Source: JAMLIO01 sp031412575 (lineage in GTDB: Bacteria; Bdellovibrionota; Bdellovibrionia; Bdellovibrionales; UBA1609). Taken from it: a DNA stretch of 32,609 nt. Below, piece by piece: positions 30,902 through 32,609 of this stretch (its first letter is position 1; each line of letters starts with the position of its first letter). The stretch is from positions 1 through 32,609 of the forward strand of contig JANODG010000186.1 of the NCBI GenBank assembly GCA_031412575.1, given 5' to 3'. A model generated the notes under the pieces. That model had not been told where the DNA came from. It ran no database searches and saw nothing but the letters and a program-made list of their open reading frames with translations. Made by a program: the position numbers and the translations under genes.

Positions 30902-32350
30902 ATGATTGAAATTTTAAATTATATAAATGGCGAGTTTAAACCAAGTTCAAATCTTGAAACGCTAAATAATATAAATCCGTCAAATGCAAAAATATATTCA
31001 ACCTTACCCAAATCCGATGCACTTGATGTAGTGTATGCTGTTCAAGCGTCTAAAAAAGCATTTGAACGCTGGAAAGAATTATCGGCGCAAGAAAGATCCG
31101 ACTGGTTAAATAAAATTGCTGACGGAATCGAAGATAATTTTGACGCCTTTGCAGAAGCCGAAAGTGCGGATACTGGTAAGCCCGTTTGGTTAGCGCGAAG
31201 TCTTGATATTCCTCGTGCTGTAGAAAATTTTAGATTTTTTGCTAATCGTATTTTAAATTTTGAATCCAAGTCTTTTGAGATGAAAAACACATTAAGTTAT
31301 GTCCAAAAGCAACCCTTAGGGGTTTGTGCTTTAATTTCCCCGTGGAATTTACCTTTGTATTTGCTGACATGGAAAATTGCGCCGTGTTTAGCAGCCGGAA
31401 ATGTAGCTATTTGTAAGCCCTCTGAAGTCACACCGATGACAGCTTTTTTACTAGCGCAGGTTTTTGAGAAGATTGGATTGCCCAAAGGTGTTTGTAATAT
31501 TCTTTTTGGCTTAGGACAAGACGTTGGCGAAGCTTTGGTTTCGCACCCAGGGGTCACAGCCATTTCTTTTACAGGTGGAACAGCTACGGGTAAAAAAATT
31601 GCTCAAATCGTGGCTCCTAATTTTAAAAAGATGAGCTTAGAATTGGGTGGTAAAAATTCCGCAATTATTCTTAAAGATGCAAATTTAAAAAAGGCCGTTG
31701 AAGTTTCCATAAAATCTTCGTTTTTAAACCAAGGTGAAATTTGTCTTTGTACAGAACGAATTTTTATCCAAGACGAAATTTATGAAGAGTTTAAAAAACT
31801 ATTTATTTCTGAAGTTGAAAAGTTAAAAGTTGGTGATCCTAAATTAGAAAGTTCATTCATGGGGCCTTTAGTGTCTGAGGCTCACTTGAATAAAGTTTTA
31901 AGCTGCATTGAACTTGCGAAAAAAGATAAAGCTAAAATTTTATTTGGCGGCACGAAGGTTGAAGTCAGTGAACTGCCTGAGGATTTAAAACAAGGCTACT
32001 ATTTAAAACCTACCGTCATGGAAGATTTATCGGACTGTTCTGAATTGCAACAAGATGAAATCTTTGGTCCTGTGGTTTCATTAAGGCCGTTTAAATATGC
32101 TCATGAAGCGGTTAAATGGGCGAACACAACACCTTATGGACTATGTGCCACCTTATTTACGCAAGATCTATCTAAAGCCCATAAACTTGCGTCGACGATT
32201 GATGTTGGCACAGTGTGGATTAACACTTGGCTTAAACGTGATTTGCGAGTGCCTTTTGGTGGCATGAAGTCTTCGGGTCTTGGCCGCGAAGGTGGGGATT
32301 ATTCGTTGGATTTTTTTACGGAAGCCAAGACTATTTGTTTAGAGTTTTAA
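30902..32350 (+). CDS. Aldehyde dehydrogenase, 2-hydroxymuconic/2-aminomuconic semialdehyde type
   Basis: A 482-aa NAD-dependent aldehyde dehydrogenase. Motifs: S-P-W-N-L-P (Asn149), F-T-G-G-T-A-T-G (223-230), L-E-L-G-G-K-N (Glu247), and N-Q-G-E-I-C-L-C-T-E-R with catalytic Cys281. The block D-T-G-K-P-V-W-L-A-R-S-L-D-I-P-R, the L-K-R-D-L-R-V-P-F-G-G-M-K segment and the end T-E-A-K-T-I-C-L-E-F are characteristic of the muconic-semialdehyde branch (DmpC/AmnC-like) rather than general ALDHs. Substrate (hydroxy- or aminomuconate) cannot be told apart. It sits between an SDR and a LigB-type dioxygenase, which supports ring-cleavage catabolism. Cytoplasmic. Confidence 0.9.
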   Translation: MIEILNYINGEFKPSSNLETLNNINPSNAKIYSTLPKSDALDVVYAVQASKKAFERWKELSAQERSDWLNKIADGIEDNFDAFAEAESADTGKPVWLARSLDIPRAVENFRFFANRILNFESKSFEMKNTLSYVQKQPLGVCALISPWNLPLYLLTWKIAPCLAAGNVAICKPSEVTPMTAFLLAQVFEKIGLPKGVCNILFGLGQDVGEALVSHPGVTAISFTGGTATGKKIAQIVAPNFKKMSLELGGKNSAIILKDANLKKAVEVSIKSSFLNQGEICLCTERIFIQDEIYEEFKKLFISEVEKLKVGDPKLESSFMGPLVSEAHLNKVLSCIELAKKDKAKILFGGTKVEVSELPEDLKQGYYLKPTVMEDLSDCSELQQDEIFGPVVSLRPFKYAHEAVKWANTTPYGLCATLFTQDLSKAHKLASTIDVGTVWINTWLKRDLRVPFGGMKSSGLGREGGDYSLDFFTEAKTICLEF

Positions 32351-32378
32351 ATTTTATAAAGTTATTTTGAGGGGATTT

Positions 32379-32609
32379 ATGAAAGGTCAAATTGTTGCCG
32401 GAGTACTTGCACCCCATCCACCACACTTGGTGTATGCGGAAAATCCAAAACAAAATGAACCCAAATCAGAATGTGGTTGGGAAAGTTTAAGATGGGCCTA
32501 CGAGCGGTTAAGAAAAAGCTTAAGTCATCTAGATTACGATGCGATTATTATCCACTCCCCGCATTGGCGCACTCAGGTCGGCCATCACTTCCTCGGCGTG
32601 CCGCACTTC
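32379..32609 (+). CDS. LigB-type (class III) extradiol dioxygenase, 5' part
   Basis: This gene is cut by the window edge: 77 codons are visible. GAGGGG (32369-32374) lies upstream of the ATG. The start M-K-G-Q-I-V-A-G-V-L-A-P-H-P-P-H-L-V-Y has the two N-terminal His of the LigB fold that hold the catalytic Fe(II). I-I-I-H-S-P-H-W is the second conserved block of class III extradiol enzymes (DesB/HpaD/AmnB-like). With the semialdehyde dehydrogenase just upstream it would open a catechol, aminophenol or related ring and pass the semialdehyde on. The substrate is not set by this fragment. Confidence 0.82.
   Translation, partial: MKGQIVAGVLAPHPPHLVYAENPKQNEPKSECGWESLRWAYERLRKSLSHLDYDAIIIHSPHWRTQVGHHFLGVPHF

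Overview
The window is AT-rich chromosomal DNA, densely coded on both strands, with a Gram-negative cell plan: several lipoprotein signal peptides, a periplasmic L,D-transpeptidase, c-type haem motifs and a Tat-type signal. The gene set and style (lipoproteins with an F-Q-N-C-G lipobox, YkuD_2-type transpeptidase, DUF222-like HNH protein, monomeric isocitrate dehydrogenase, RimK cluster, DUF1304 protein) suggest a member of the Bdellovibrionota, probably a low-GC relative of Bdellovibrio. This is inferred from family content; no rRNA or other marker gene is present. No tRNA, rRNA, CRISPR array, prophage or intact insertion sequence was seen.

Layout. (1) 14-2045: a secreted SH3b/L,D-transpeptidase overlapping a small exported protein. 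(2) 2053-6563: a module of exported proteins, made of a divergent small haem-binding lipoprotein and a three-gene operon (single-haem protein resembling the C-terminal part of DUF1588/DUF1585 proteins, Tat-exported DUF1501/DUF1552-like protein, lipoprotein). (3) 6609-7826: FAD-dependent amine-oxidase-like protein. (4) 8030-10442: RimK protein-glutamylation cluster (retropepsin-like protease, RimK ligase, AstE/AspA-type zinc carboxypeptidase); the last gene has no ordinary start codon. (5) 10548-13478: hypothetical and lipoprotein genes, an HNH protein flanked by near-identical hairpin repeats, then a 780-base gene-free stretch with several dyads. (6) 13479-19418: Cys-rich flavoprotein, ABC-F ATPase, RlmI-like methyltransferase, DUF1304 membrane protein, propeller-like secreted protein. 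(7) 19634-24951: RhlE-like RNA helicase with a very long disordered tail, TPR protein, GC-rich repeat patch, two lipoproteins including an M48 protease. (8) 24981-27649: isocitrate dehydrogenase and a small XRE regulator. (9) 28138-32609: FadI-like thiolase, then an operon with a small exported protein, an atypical SDR, a muconic-semialdehyde-type aldehyde dehydrogenase and the start of a LigB-type extradiol dioxygenase, i.e. the beginning of an aromatic meta-cleavage locus.

The most interesting parts are the exported haem/DUF1501-like module, the RimK cluster with its unusual downstream start, the disordered helicase tail, the hairpin repeats around the HNH gene, and the GC-rich tandem repeat that abuts a stop codon.
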